Positions 51,008 through 60,371 of a stretch of DNA of 64,000 bases are shown piece by piece; the stretch's first letter is position 1; the number at the start of each line of letters is the position of its first letter. The notes under the pieces were generated by a model that saw only the letters and a program-made list of their open reading frames with translations, searched no databases and had not been told where the DNA came from. This DNA is from Crystallibacter sulfonylureivorans_A. GTDB lineage: Bacteria > Actinomycetota > Actinomycetes > Actinomycetales > Micrococcaceae. Made by a program: the position numbers and the translations under genes. The stretch is from contig NZ_JBLKRT010000021.1 of assembly GCF_047607445.1 (NCBI RefSeq), positions 9,530-73,529 on the forward strand, in the 5' to 3' direction.

Positions 51008-52894
51008 TCAAAGTGAGGGTAGCCGCGTACCTCTAATACGTTTGGCTAGCTCGTACTGTGCCGCAAGTCGTACCGGGGCATTCGGTGCACCGTAGCCGTC
51101 ATATCCGTGGCGGCGTTCGACGACCTCGAAGAAGACGCTGCCGACGGTTGCCGTGTAGAAATGGACGAACTCGCCTGCTTCATCGCGGTCGTAGAGCAGG
51201 TTCAGTTCCTGCAGCGCGGCCAGGTACTCCGGTTCCAAGCGGAAGCGCGCCTGCAGGTCGGCGTAGTAGTTCGCCGGAATCTTCAGGAACTCCAGTCCGC
51301 CGGCCACCGCATTGCGGGCCAGCGTCATCACGTCCGAGCAGGCGAAGGCGATGTGCTGCGGGTAGGCGGACGCCGCCGATGGGCCCGGCCGCTCCATCAC
51401 CAGCGGTGCGATGTTCAGCGCCAGGCGGACCTGGCCGTCGTCGGTGCGCATGACCTGGCTGCGCACCAGGCCGACGGGGCTGGGCACCTCGGTAGAGGGG
51501 CGCGGAGCGAGCGAGAGGGTGCTCTCGTAGAAAAGCACGCTCTCGTCGAAGTGCTGCCATGGCTGCGCCAGGTTGACGTGGTCGATGCGCGTGATCAGCT
51601 CCTGGCCCGGCCCTGCGGCGTCGTCGCTGACGAATTCTTCCGTCCAGGCGGCAGTGCCGTCCTCGGTTGCTTCACACAGAAAAACCTCGGTGGAGTCCGG
51701 AGCCTTGACCGCCTGCAGGACTGCTTCATTGGCTTGGCTCTGCCGCGGAACTGCCTCCGCCTTGAGCTGGAGCGCCCGGGAAGCGGCAATCAGCGGATCT
51801 TCGACGTCGAAGGCCAGCGCGGCAATGGTCGGTTCCAGTCCGCGGGCCTGTTGTTCGTTGACGATGATCCGGGCCCGGCCCTGGGTCCATAGCTGCACCG
51901 GCTTGGTGCGGTGCCGGCCGCGGAAGGCGAAACCCAGTTGCCGCAGCAACTGCTGGACCTGTTCGGTGTCCTCCGCTTTCACTTCGGCGAAATTGAAGCC
52001 CGTTGGTTCGGCGACCTGGGGCAGCGTCGCCAGCTCCATCACATACGTGGCGTCCGGTCCGTCGGTCTCCTGCAGATGGACGGAGGTCTGTTCTTCCAGC
52101 CAAATCAATGACCGCATGGCGTCGACGGCGGTGCGTTCCTCGTCGGCCTGCCGGAACACGTCGTTGAAGATCTCCAGCGAGACCGGCCCGTTGTAGCCGC
52201 TGCGGACCAGGTGGCCCATGAACTTGTCGAGTTCCCATGCGCCCTCGCCCGGGAAGACCCGGTAGTGCCTGCTCCAGGACAGGATGTCCATGCTGAGCTC
52301 GGGTGCGTCGGCCAGCTGGACGAAGAAGATTTTCTCGGCCGGGATTTTCTCGATCGCGGCCGGGTCCCAGCCGCGGGACAGGATGTGGAAGCTGTCCAGG
52401 CAGGTGCCGATGTTCGGGTGAGCGGCCAAATCGACAATGCGCATGGCATGTTCGAAGTCGTTGACGAATCTTCCCCACGCCAGGGCTTCGTAGGCGATCC
52501 GGATCCCGTAGCCCGCGGCCAGGTCGCCGAGCTGGCGGAGCTGGGCGGCGGCCAGGTCGTCGTCGTCATGAATGGCCGTGGCCACGTTGCTGCACAACAG
52601 CATCAGGTCCATGCCCAGCTCGTTCATCAGGCGGAACTTTGCCTCGGCACGGTACAGGTTGTCGGCCAGCAGCTCCTCGGTGACGCCTTCGAAGTCCCGG
52701 AACGGCTGGTAGAGATCCAGGGAGAGTCCCAGCTCCGCCGCCAGGGAACGGATTTCGCCCGGGCTGCAGGGGGAGACCAACAGGTCCTGTTCGAAGATCT
52801 CGATGCCGTCGAAGCCCGCGTTGGCGCAGGCGTGCATCTTTTCTTCCAGGGTTCCGCTGAGGCAGACGGTGGCGATGGAGGTACGCAAGGGCAT
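51008..52894 (-). CDS. quiC: 3-dehydroshikimate dehydratase fused to HPPD-like domain (QuiC type), copy B
   Basis: A 628-residue near-duplicate of the protein at 21,102-22,958. The four barrel metal ligands and the three VOC-domain ligands are all conserved. Roughly 20 substitutions are visible, most of them in the HPPD-like half. The C-terminus differs: QYELAKRIRGTRLPSL replaces QYRLSKNG. ATG 52894 lies only 2 bases after GAAAGG, while TTG 52888, the start used by copy A, has an 8-base spacing, so TTG may be the true start in both. No dehydrogenase gene accompanies this copy; an isocitrate-lyase-family gene lies upstream. Confidence 0.88.
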   Translation of the reverse strand: MPLRTSIATVCLSGTLEEKMHACANAGFDGIEIFEQDLLVSPCSPGEIRSLAAELGLSLDLYQPFRDFEGVTEELLADNLYRAEAKFRLMNELGMDLMLLCSNVATAIHDDDDLAAAQLRQLGDLAAGYGIRIAYEALAWGRFVNDFEHAMRIVDLAAHPNIGTCLDSFHILSRGWDPAAIEKIPAEKIFFVQLADAPELSMDILSWSRHYRVFPGEGAWELDKFMGHLVRSGYNGPVSLEIFNDVFRQADEERTAVDAMRSLIWLEEQTSVHLQETDGPDATYVMELATLPQVAEPTGFNFAEVKAEDTEQVQQLLRQLGFAFRGRHRTKPVQLWTQGRARIIVNEQQARGLEPTIAALAFDVEDPLIAASRALQLKAEAVPRQSQANEAVLQAVKAPDSTEVFLCEATEDGTAAWTEEFVSDDAAGPGQELITRIDHVNLAQPWQHFDESVLFYESTLSLAPRPSTEVPSPVGLVRSQVMRTDDGQVRLALNIAPLVMERPGPSAASAYPQHIAFACSDVMTLARNAVAGGLEFLKIPANYYADLQARFRLEPEYLAALQELNLLYDRDEAGEFVHFYTATVGSVFFEVVERRHGYDGYGAPNAPVRLAAQYELAKRIRGTRLPSL

Positions 52895-53022
52895 GACCTT
52901 TCGAAGGGGGAATTCTTGGGTTATGTCTTCTAGGCCGAGGAGTGCGGCGACCGGTTACAGGAGCGTGCGGAGTGCCGAGGCAGGGCCAGGTTTTCGGCCT
53001 GCTCGGCAGTCCGGCAGTTCCG

Positions 53023-53877
53023 TTACGCGAACCTGTGGTCGAGCTCTTGGTGGTGGCTGAGCCCGGCGATTTCTGAGAACTCGGAGTAGGTGATTGCCGG
53101 CAGGCTGCTGTCACCCACTCCTGCATACAGTGAGTCAAGCGTTGCCTTGGATGCTGCGATGGAAGCGAAGAGGGTGTTGAGGGAGTAAAAGACCAGCGAA
53201 AAACCGAGGTCATGGATGTCTTGTGCGGTCAAGGCGTCGGTTTCGTTACCGACAACAATGGACAAGACTTTGGGGCCCTGTATCCTGCGGGAGATCTCTT
53301 CGACGTCCCTGATCCTTTTAACACCGTCGACGAAGGCGAGGTCGGCGCCGTGTTCCAGATATGTCTCCGCGCGCTTGATGGCTGCGTCCATCCCGTCAAC
53401 GCCAAGCGCATCGGTGCGCCCGATGATGACAAGGTCAGCGCTGCCTCTGGCCTGTGCAGCGCATGCGATGCGCCTGGCGCTCTCGTCGGCATCGATGAGT
53501 TTGATTCCCGCCAGCTGTCCGCAGCGCTTTGGGCTGGCCTGGTCCTCGAGGTGGAGTGCTGCGATGCCGGCTTGGAGATACTCGTGGACGGTCCGTTCGA
53601 TGTTGGACGGGCCGCCGTAGCCGTTGTCGGCATCGGCGATGACGGGGATGTCAACGGCACGGCTCATATTGCGGGCATGGTCGGACATTTCGGTTTGTGT
53701 GAGCAGTCCTAGGTCGGGTGTGCCCAGGCGTGTCGCGGTGGCTCCGAAGCCCGTCATGTAAACGGCGGGGAAGCCTGCGCGTTGGACGAGCTTGGCGGTC
53801 AGCGGGTCGGGTGCTCCGGGTGCCCTGACTGGTGCCGGTTCCGCGAGCAGGGCTCGGAGGAGTGTTGCTTGAGACAT
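53023..53877 (-). CDS. Isocitrate lyase/PEP mutase-family protein
   Basis: A 284-residue TIM barrel of the isocitrate lyase/phosphoenolpyruvate mutase superfamily. It shows DADNGYGG (metal-binding Asp pair), HLEDQ, and PKRCGQ, the position of the lyase catalytic Cys loop (KKCGH in isocitrate and methylisocitrate lyases). The Cys is kept, which favours a C-C lyase over a mutase. Length matches 2-methylisocitrate lyase-like and oxaloacetate-decarboxylase-like members. GGAGAACAAAGCT precedes ATG 53877. It is co-directional with the SDR gene 30 bases upstream and quiC copy B downstream. Confidence 0.83.
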   Translation of the reverse strand: MSQATLLRALLAEPAPVRAPGAPDPLTAKLVQRAGFPAVYMTGFGATATRLGTPDLGLLTQTEMSDHARNMSRAVDIPVIADADNGYGGPSNIERTVHEYLQAGIAALHLEDQASPKRCGQLAGIKLIDADESARRIACAAQARGSADLVIIGRTDALGVDGMDAAIKRAETYLEHGADLAFVDGVKRIRDVEEISRRIQGPKVLSIVVGNETDALTAQDIHDLGFSLVFYSLNTLFASIAASKATLDSLYAGVGDSSLPAITYSEFSEIAGLSHHQELDHRFA

Positions 53878-53907
53878 AGCTTTGTTCTCCTGATGGAAGT
53901 GCGGGCT

Positions 53908-54717
53908 TCAGCCCATGGTGAGGCCGCCGTCGATGTTGATCGACTGGCCGGTCATGTAGTCGGATGCGGGGGAGAGGAGGTACTCGGCGAGGCCGACCAC
54001 GTCGCTGCTGTTCTGGGGGCGTCCGAGCGGTACGGCAGAGGTGCGCGTTTTCCATGCCGTACCGGTCTCCCAGCCTTCAACGGCTGACCATTGCGCATCG
54101 ATGGTCTTCCACATGTCCGTCTCGACTAGGCCGGGGCAGATGGCGTTGACCGTGATGTGCGGCGCGAAGGTGAATGAGGCGCTGTGAGTCATGCTGATGA
54201 TCGAGGCCTTGCTTGCCCGGTAGTGCGGGATGATCGGGGCCATCGGGCCCGCGGCGTAGCGCCCGGCAATCGAGGCCATTGAAATGATCTTTCCCTTGGG
54301 CCTGGATTCACCCATGGGCTCCTGAGTGAGCATCTGACGTGCGGCAGCCTGCATGGTCAAGAATGCGCCCTTGACGTTGACCGCGAACATGGCATCCCAG
54401 TCGGCGGCGGTGATGTCCAGGAACGGCTTAACCTGGACGATGCCCGCATTGCACACCATCGCGTCCAGACGTCCGAATGCATGGACGGCTGTCTTGACCA
54501 TGGTTTCACAGTCATCGGCTTGCGTGACGTCTGCTCTCAAGCTGGCCGCGGTCCCCCCGGCAGAACGAATCTCGTCCGCGACTGCCGAGGCGTTGTCCTC
54601 GTTGATGTCGCTGATGATGAGGTTTGCCCCGCGTTCGGCGAGCCGAAGAGCCATAGCCCGTCCGATGCCCTGCCCCGACCCCGTGATAGCAACGGTGGTG
54701 CCTTGAAAATCTTCCAT
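53908..54717 (-). CDS. SDR-family oxidoreductase
   Basis: A 269-residue classical SDR: GSGQGIG near 13-19, Asp after strand 2 (IISDIN) favouring NAD, CNAG near 90, Ser in MASIAG and YRASK as the Tyr-Lys pair, ending in the IDGG motif. It resembles cyclitol and 2,3-diol dehydrogenases. It is divergent from the GntR gene and heads the leftward operon with the isocitrate-lyase-like protein and quiC copy B. Confidence 0.86.
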   Translation of the reverse strand: MEDFQGTTVAITGSGQGIGRAMALRLAERGANLIISDINEDNASAVADEIRSAGGTAASLRADVTQADDCETMVKTAVHAFGRLDAMVCNAGIVQVKPFLDITAADWDAMFAVNVKGAFLTMQAAARQMLTQEPMGESRPKGKIISMASIAGRYAAGPMAPIIPHYRASKASIISMTHSASFTFAPHITVNAICPGLVETDMWKTIDAQWSAVEGWETGTAWKTRTSAVPLGRPQNSSDVVGLAEYLLSPASDYMTGQSINIDGGLTMG

Positions 54718-54766
54718 TTGTGACGCGCCTCTCTGTATGTACTTCCCAAAATACTAGATTCGAACT

Positions 54767-54782
54767 ATCTTGTATCCAAGAT
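54767..54782. promoter_or_regulatory. GntR-type operator in the island B divergent promoter
   Basis: ATCTTGTATCCAAGAT has perfect 6-bp arms (ATCTTG, CAAGAT) around TATC. It sits between the SDR operon and the gntR gene. The TTG-TA-CAA core is typical of FadR/FCD-type GntR sites. A second imperfect palindrome around TTCGAA lies 10 bases to the left. Confidence 0.65.
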
Positions 54783-54843
54783 CACGTCATATTAGTCGAA
54801 CAAGCACGTCACAACGGCAGCTTGAAAGTTAGGAGGCAGAGCG

Positions 54844-55599
54844 GTGACTGCATCCCTAAGCCGCAAAGCCGAGTCCATTGGCGACAAAATCGCCAGGACT
54901 TTGAAGGAAGCTATCGTTGAGGGCGCCATCGGTCTGGGTGAGACGTTGTCGGAAGACACCCTGGCGGAAACGTTCGGCGTTAGTCGCACGCCTGTTCGAG
55001 AGGCTTTGCGCAAGCTTGAAATACAGGGTCTAGTCGATATTGTTCCGAAGTCCGCAACGCGGGTCTTCCAGCCCACGTTGGATCAGATCGTGGAACTTAC
55101 GGAATTCCGTTTCACGATTGAATCCAGCGCGGCCGAACTGGCATATGCCCGTCACCGCGAATCTGTGGCCAAGCGTCTTTCCGAAATTGTGGAGTCGATG
55201 TCTCGATGCGTCAATGCCGGCGATACGAAGTCATACGGCGCAGCTGACACACGCTTTCATGAGTCCTTTTATGCTCACTGTGATAACCGCTACCTTGTTT
55301 CGACCTACGAACTGAACCTTGCGCAGGTAGCGGCACTGCGCACTCATCTGGCCTCCAACTCGGAACACGAGCCATCGCGCTCCTTTCGGGAACACCAAAT
55401 GATCAGGGACATCTTCGTAGACGGCGACGGCGAGCAGTTGAAGGAATTGCTTAGGGCTCACATCCTGCGGACGCGGGAAAACTACACGAACGCTCTGGCG
55501 CAGCAGCGCCAGCTGGGTGAAGAAACCCGCATCGACTATCTCCGGCGCGTCCTGGTCAACGGGACACAAGCCGAAACCGGGACTGTTCCGGTGCCATAA
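54844..55599 (+). CDS. GntR-family (FadR/FCD) transcriptional regulator
   Basis: A 251-residue regulator with a winged helix at about 12-75 (LSEDTLAETFGVSRTPVREALRKLE is the GntR signature) and a C-terminal FCD domain whose metal-site residues are visible (DTRFHESFYAHCDN, and two later His in SFREHQMI and LLRAHIL). FCD members bind carboxylic acids. GTG 54844 follows AGGAGG. It is divergent from the SDR operon and precedes the TRAP genes, so it probably represses both until the transported acid is present. Confidence 0.88.
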   Translation: MTASLSRKAESIGDKIARTLKEAIVEGAIGLGETLSEDTLAETFGVSRTPVREALRKLEIQGLVDIVPKSATRVFQPTLDQIVELTEFRFTIESSAAELAYARHRESVAKRLSEIVESMSRCVNAGDTKSYGAADTRFHESFYAHCDNRYLVSTYELNLAQVAALRTHLASNSEHEPSRSFREHQMIRDIFVDGDGEQLKELLRAHILRTRENYTNALAQQRQLGEETRIDYLRRVLVNGTQAETGTVPVP

Positions 55600-55691
55600 C
55601 AAGCAGAGCATTCCTCTGCGCAGGCCCGCCGGTCTGGGACCCGGTGGCGCCTTAGCCATGCCCACAATCGCACCAATGAAAGGTGAACCAC

Positions 55692-56813
55692 GTGAAGACA
55701 CCGATGTCGACCAAGAAAGCCGCTGCCGCAGGCGTGCTGGCCACTGCAGCACTGGCCCTAACCGCTTGCTCCGGGGGAGCGAACGCCCAGGGCCAAGAGA
55801 CTTTCGACCTGACTTGGACCTCCTACACCACCCCGACCGGTTACTACAGCATGGCAATGGACCGATGGATCGAAATTGTGGAAGAAAAGTCCGACGGACG
55901 GGTTGAGATCGAACCCTTCTACATGGGCTCGCTCTGCGCCACCACGGACGGTCTGGCCTGCGCCAAGGACGGGCGAGCCGACATCGCCTACACCTCCCCG
56001 GCCTTCCACCCCGCGGAGTTCCCGCTCGCCAACGTCGTCACTGTGCCCTTCGTGGCACAAGACCCCATTGCTCAGACCGCCGCGGCCAACGAACTCTACG
56101 ACGCAAATGAAGCCTACCGCGCCGAGTTCGAGACCCAAGGGGTCCACCCGCTGTACTTCGCCCCGGTCTCCACCTCGATCCTGGGCACCAAGGAATCGGC
56201 CACCGCCTACAGCGATCTGGAAGGCCTCTCCGTCCGGGGCACCGCGCGCATGCTCACTGCCCTGGAAATCGCGAAAGCGAACCCTTCCGCAATCCCGGTC
56301 AGTGAGATCTATGAATCCATCGACAACGGTGTCATCGATGCCTGGTCCTCCACCGGTCTGGACTCGGCCCTGACCGAATGGAACCTCGGAGAAGTCACCG
56401 GACACATGACCGACACCAACTCCGGGTCCTTCATCAACGTAATGGCCATCATCAACGATGAAGTCTGGCAGTCTCTGCCCGAAGACATCCAGACCATCAT
56501 GACCGAGGCCAGCGATGAGGTTTGGGGCGGTCTGGAGGGCGAATTCCTCACTAGTATTTACGACGCCACCTGCGCCAAGGCCGACGAACAGGGCGTCACA
56601 CTCAGCACCTGGTCCGAGACCGAAAGCCAGAAGTGGGCAGACGCCGTCGGCACCAACCTGCTCGAGGGATGGAAAACTGAAGCCAAGAATGCCGGAGCCG
56701 CTGACGTCGACGCGTTCTACGACCAGTACCTGGACATCTACAGCGCCGCCGAAGCGGACAGCTCCTACATCAGCCCCGTCCAGTACTGCCTCGACAAGGG
56801 CATTGGCAAATAA
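55692..56813 (+). CDS. TRAP transporter substrate-binding lipoprotein (DctP)
   Basis: A 373-residue DctP-type binding protein with lipobox LTACS near residue 24. The ligand-binding arginine region reads LEGLSVRGTARML, and SEIYESIDNGVIDAW corresponds to the second family signature. It is not closely similar to the DctP of island A. GTG 55692 lies 9 bases after GAAAGG; GTG 55683 would leave no spacing. A pair of Cys (about 81 and 89) and another near 367 could form disulfides outside the cell. It is followed 2 bases later by dctQ. Confidence 0.87.
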   Translation: MKTPMSTKKAAAAGVLATAALALTACSGGANAQGQETFDLTWTSYTTPTGYYSMAMDRWIEIVEEKSDGRVEIEPFYMGSLCATTDGLACAKDGRADIAYTSPAFHPAEFPLANVVTVPFVAQDPIAQTAAANELYDANEAYRAEFETQGVHPLYFAPVSTSILGTKESATAYSDLEGLSVRGTARMLTALEIAKANPSAIPVSEIYESIDNGVIDAWSSTGLDSALTEWNLGEVTGHMTDTNSGSFINVMAIINDEVWQSLPEDIQTIMTEASDEVWGGLEGEFLTSIYDATCAKADEQGVTLSTWSETESQKWADAVGTNLLEGWKTEAKNAGAADVDAFYDQYLDIYSAAEADSSYISPVQYCLDKGIGK

Positions 56814-56815
56814 CC

Positions 56816-57352
56816 ATGCTTAGCCTTCTGTGGAGCAGGGCGGTTCGCCCTGCGGCAAAAATACTAGGGTTAGCCGCCGCAGTCCTCTGCGGCGGCCTCG
56901 CCCTCCTCGTAACCGCCGAAGTCGTCCTGCGCGGAGCAACAGGGGAGTCCATCCGAGGACTGTTCGAAATCGCCGAACTGGGCCTCGTCATGGTCGTCTT
57001 CCTTGGCTTCTCCCAGGCCGAAGTCAACGCAACTCATGTAAGAGTCACGCTCCTGACCGACCGTCTAACCTCCGCCGTCGCTAACCGGCTACGCGGAATT
57101 TCCCTGCTGCTCTGCGCAGTGTTCTTGGCCTGGATGGGGTGGGAACTGGTTCAGCGCGCCATCGAGTCCTTCGAAACCGGCGAATTCCGTACCGGACTTT
57201 TGAGCTTCCCGATCTGGCCCTCCCGATCATTCATTGCGCTCGGCGTCAGCTTCCTGGCCATCGTCATGCTCGTGAAAGGCCTCACCACGACCCGCGGACG
57301 AGAACTGCCTGAAGCTTCGACGAAGGAAGGAGCCGCCTCCCATGTCGGCTGA
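56816..57352 (+). CDS. TRAP transporter small permease (DctQ)
   Basis: A 178-residue membrane protein with four predicted helices and the DctQ layout (ALLVTAEVVLRG in the first helix end, FLGFSQAEVNATHVRVTLL after the second). It overlaps the following dctM gene by 11 bases, so the two permease parts are translationally coupled. It shares the subfamily but not close identity with the island A DctQ. Confidence 0.83.
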   Translation: MLSLLWSRAVRPAAKILGLAAAVLCGGLALLVTAEVVLRGATGESIRGLFEIAELGLVMVVFLGFSQAEVNATHVRVTLLTDRLTSAVANRLRGISLLLCAVFLAWMGWELVQRAIESFETGEFRTGLLSFPIWPSRSFIALGVSFLAIVMLVKGLTTTRGRELPEASTKEGAASHVG

Positions 57353-58772
57353 ACTAATCGTTGTCCTGATCCTGGCGCTCTTCTTCCTGCTGCTGGCTGT
57401 CGAAACGCCCGTCGCGTTCGCCCTCGGCATGTCCGGCGCCGTTGGCGTCGTCCTTTTGCACTCGTTCAAGGTCGCCAACAGCGTCCTGGGCAACGTGCCG
57501 TTCGAGTCAACAGCTAAATTCTCCCTGCTGGTCATCCCGCTGTACATCCTGCTCGGGGCAATGGCCACCCAGGCACATATACCCGAGCGGATATACAACG
57601 TCATCAACCGCGTTGCCGGCCGTTTCAAGGGCGGACTCGCTGTCGCCACCATTGGCGCCTGCGGCGGCTTCGCCGCTGTCTCGGGGTCGAGCGTTGCCAC
57701 CGCAGCCACGCTCGGCAAGATTTCTGTACACCAGATGATCCGCCACGGCTACAAAGCCGAGCTGGCTACCGGCATCGTGGCCATCGGCGCCACGCTCGGT
57801 ATTCTGATCCCACCCAGCATCATCATGATCATGTATTCGATCATGAGCGGCGAATCAATCGCGGCTCTGTTTAGCGCAGGGATCGTCCCCGGAATCCTTT
57901 CGGCCGCCGCCTATATCGTCACCGCCCTCATTCTCATCAAGAAGAATGGTCTGGCTGCGGACGTCGCGGGGCGGGTAAGTGCGGATCAACCCCACGAAAA
58001 CAACGCCGGAACAGCCCGAGTGGACTCAGGCGGTACAGATACCGCGACGGTAACGATTGTGAAGTCTACAACTTCCGCGCCCGGAACGTCGATCTTCTCG
58101 GAGATCCGAAGCATTCTCTGGCTCGGCGCCATCCTGGCAACCGTGATGCTCGGAATCTTCACCGGAACCACCACGCTGTCCGAATCCGCCGGCGTCGCCG
58201 CCGTTGTCGCCACACTCGCGGTCGTCGTGGAGCACTATAAAACCGGTGTACGAGGAATCGTGCGCAGGATCCGTGATGGGCTGACCGAAACCGCATCAGT
58301 GACGAGCATGTCTTTCGCCGTGCTGGTCGGCGCGGGCATCTTCGCCTACTTCCTTGTCTCCGCACGAGTACCTAATAACGTCTCCCGGTTCTTCGCAGGT
58401 CTCGACGTGCCGCCGCTGCTCATAGTGGCACTTGTCCTGCTGATGATCGTGCCGCTTGGAATGTTCCTGGACTCGCTCGCAGTAGTCGTCATTGTGGTTC
58501 CCATCGTGTATCCCACAGTCATCGAACTCGGCTTCGACGGAGTCTGGTTCGCCATCCTCCTCGTCAAGCTCGTCGAAATCGGACTCTTGACACCCCCAGT
58601 GGGCATGAACTGCTTCGTTATCGCAGGAGCCACCGGAATCTCACTCGAACGTGTCTTCCGCGGCGTTGCACCGTTCCTGCTCTGCGAAGCTGTACTAGTG
58701 GTCATCCTGCTCTTCTTCCCGGAAATCACACTCTGGCTCCCGAACCTGCTCGAATCGGCAGGCAAGGGCTAA
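57342..58772 (+). CDS. TRAP transporter large permease (DctM)
   Basis: A 476-residue DctM permease. Family marks include SLLVIPLYILLGAMA, TLGILIPPSIIMIMYSIMSG with the conserved PPS, and GLLTPPVGMNCFV near the end. It is about 50 residues longer than the island A DctM because of a hydrophilic insert around 205-245, Asp/Thr/Ser-rich, predicted to lie in a cytoplasmic loop. A hairpin terminator follows the stop. Confidence 0.88.
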   Translation: MSAELIVVLILALFFLLLAVETPVAFALGMSGAVGVVLLHSFKVANSVLGNVPFESTAKFSLLVIPLYILLGAMATQAHIPERIYNVINRVAGRFKGGLAVATIGACGGFAAVSGSSVATAATLGKISVHQMIRHGYKAELATGIVAIGATLGILIPPSIIMIMYSIMSGESIAALFSAGIVPGILSAAAYIVTALILIKKNGLAADVAGRVSADQPHENNAGTARVDSGGTDTATVTIVKSTTSAPGTSIFSEIRSILWLGAILATVMLGIFTGTTTLSESAGVAAVVATLAVVVEHYKTGVRGIVRRIRDGLTETASVTSMSFAVLVGAGIFAYFLVSARVPNNVSRFFAGLDVPPLLIVALVLLMIVPLGMFLDSLAVVVIVVPIVYPTVIELGFDGVWFAILLVKLVEIGLLTPPVGMNCFVIAGATGISLERVFRGVAPFLLCEAVLVVILLFFPEITLWLPNLLESAGKG

Positions 58773-58796
58773 CCACCAGCGAATCACGCAAACACT

Positions 58797-58834
58797 TGAC
58801 GGATGGCGGGAAGCACATTTCCTGCCATCCGTCA
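58797..58834 (+). terminator. Terminator after the island B TRAP operon
   Basis: TGACGGATGGC (58797-58807) pairs with GCCATCCGTCA (58824-58834), and the inner GGAA/TTCC continues the stem around a 6-base loop. It lies 24 bases after the dctM stop. The 264 bases from here to 59,098 hold no clear gene. Confidence 0.8.
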
Positions 58835-59098
58835 TATGAATCGTATTGGGTCCCGGAACCCGACCGATAACGCTGCCTGCCTTAGCACGTCAGCCCCACA
58901 ACCGCGGTTGGCCGCGCATCCGCTGACGTAACGGCCCACTTCCCATCCTGCGTCAACAGCTGCATTTGGAGTGCGAGGCCGTTGACGGTTCGTGACCCGG
59001 TTCTGGCTCGCTGCTGCCTTGACGGAAGGCCCCGGTGGTTGTGGACTGGGCATGCGGGAGCGGCTGGGGCGCGGGCGCCAATGACGGAAGGCCGAAAC

Positions 59099-60289
59099 AT
59101 GGACAAGCACCATCAGATAGTGGTTGTCGGCGGCGGCAATGCCGGCATCTCGCTGGCTGCGCGGCTTCGACGGTGGAAAGTTGAGGATATCGCAATCGTC
59201 GAACCCCGGGACCAGCACTACTTTCAACCGTTGTTCTCCCACATAGGAGCGGGGGCTGCACGGATGGCCGAAGCGGTCCGTCCCCAGGCGAAGGTCATGC
59301 CGCAGGGGGTTCACTGGATCCGCGGCGCCGTGACCGACGTGCGGCAGGAGGAGAGCGTCGTCGTCCTGGACGGTGGCGATCGCGTTGGTTACGAGCACTT
59401 GGTGGTCTGCCCGGGCCTGCAGTTGGACTGGGACGCCATTCCCGGACTGGCCGAGGCGGTAGCCTCGCCGCACGGCTCGTCCAACTACGACGCCGAGCTT
59501 GCCCCCAAGACCTGGGACCTGGTGCGAGGGCTGCGCGCCGGCACTGCCGTATTCACTCAGCCGCCAGGACCCGCGAAGTGCGCAGGTGCCGCCCAAAAAA
59601 TTGCCTACATGGCCTGCGACTACTGGCGCGAACAGGGCGTGCTTCAGGACATCAAGGTGCACATGGTGGTGCCCACGCCCACCGTCTTCGGGATGCCGGA
59701 TGTGGACAAGGAACTGGAGCGCAAGATCAACGAGTACGGGATCACGCTATGGACCTCCACTACCGTAGCCTCGGTCAACCCCGAGGCACAGACATTGGTG
59801 CTGCACGCCTCCTCGGGGGATCAAGAGGTTCGGTACGACCTGCTGCACGCGGTTCCGCCGCAGTCGGCGCCGGACTGGTTGAAAGCCACTTCCCTGCCGC
59901 CGAGCGAGAGCAGCGGCGGCTTTGTCGAAGTGGATCCAGAGATTCTGCGCCATCCGCGATTTCCCAACGTCTGGTCCCTCGGCGACGCCGCCGGGACACG
60001 GAACTCCAAGTCCGGCGGGGCCCTCCGCAAGCAGACCAAGGTACTGGCAAAGAACCTCACCGCTGTGCTGGCCGGGCGCGCGCCGGACACGCGTTACAAC
60101 GGCTACTCAGTCTGCCCGTTCACGCTAAGCCGGCACACCGCGTTTTTTGCTGAGTTTGACGACCAATACCGCCCCAAGCCAAGCTACCCCGTCCTGAAGA
60201 TGGCCAAGGAGCGGCGCTGGCAGTGGGTGATGGACCGGTGGATCTTCCCGCAGATCTACTGGCATCTGATCCTTAAGGGACGCGCCTGA
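59099..60289 (+). CDS. Sulfide:quinone oxidoreductase-like FAD protein
   Basis: A 396-residue pyridine-nucleotide-disulfide-fold flavoprotein of the SQR/NDH-2 group. VVVGGGNAGISLAARL (about 5-20) is the FAD motif, VEPRDQHYFQPLF the next family block, then FTQPPGPAKCAGAAQKIAYM with the Cys conserved in SQR, and NVWSLGDAAGTRNSKSGGALRKQ near the end. The C-terminal amphipathic helix that anchors SQRs to the membrane is plausible (WIFPQIYWHLIL). Type and number of catalytic Cys suggest a type II-like SQR but this is uncertain. ATG 59099 has GGAAGG 7 bases upstream. Confidence 0.8.
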   Translation: MDKHHQIVVVGGGNAGISLAARLRRWKVEDIAIVEPRDQHYFQPLFSHIGAGAARMAEAVRPQAKVMPQGVHWIRGAVTDVRQEESVVVLDGGDRVGYEHLVVCPGLQLDWDAIPGLAEAVASPHGSSNYDAELAPKTWDLVRGLRAGTAVFTQPPGPAKCAGAAQKIAYMACDYWREQGVLQDIKVHMVVPTPTVFGMPDVDKELERKINEYGITLWTSTTVASVNPEAQTLVLHASSGDQEVRYDLLHAVPPQSAPDWLKATSLPPSESSGGFVEVDPEILRHPRFPNVWSLGDAAGTRNSKSGGALRKQTKVLAKNLTAVLAGRAPDTRYNGYSVCPFTLSRHTAFFAEFDDQYRPKPSYPVLKMAKERRWQWVMDRWIFPQIYWHLILKGRA

Positions 60290-60334
60290 ATATTTCGCAG
60301 CGACGCGGGATACGGCCGGCCTGACCGAGCCGAT

Positions 60335-60360
60335 AGGACGGAGCGGTTCTGGTCGGCTTT
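60335..60360. pseudogene. 26-bp relic of an integrase gene
   Basis: These 26 bases are identical, in the same orientation, to 49,705-49,730 inside the island A integrase gene. Neither flank matches. The distance to the attachment core is 12 bases here but about 820 bases in island A, so a deletion removed the rest of island B's integrase and excisionase. Confidence 0.75.
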
Positions 60361-60371
60361 TTCGAGTCAGG

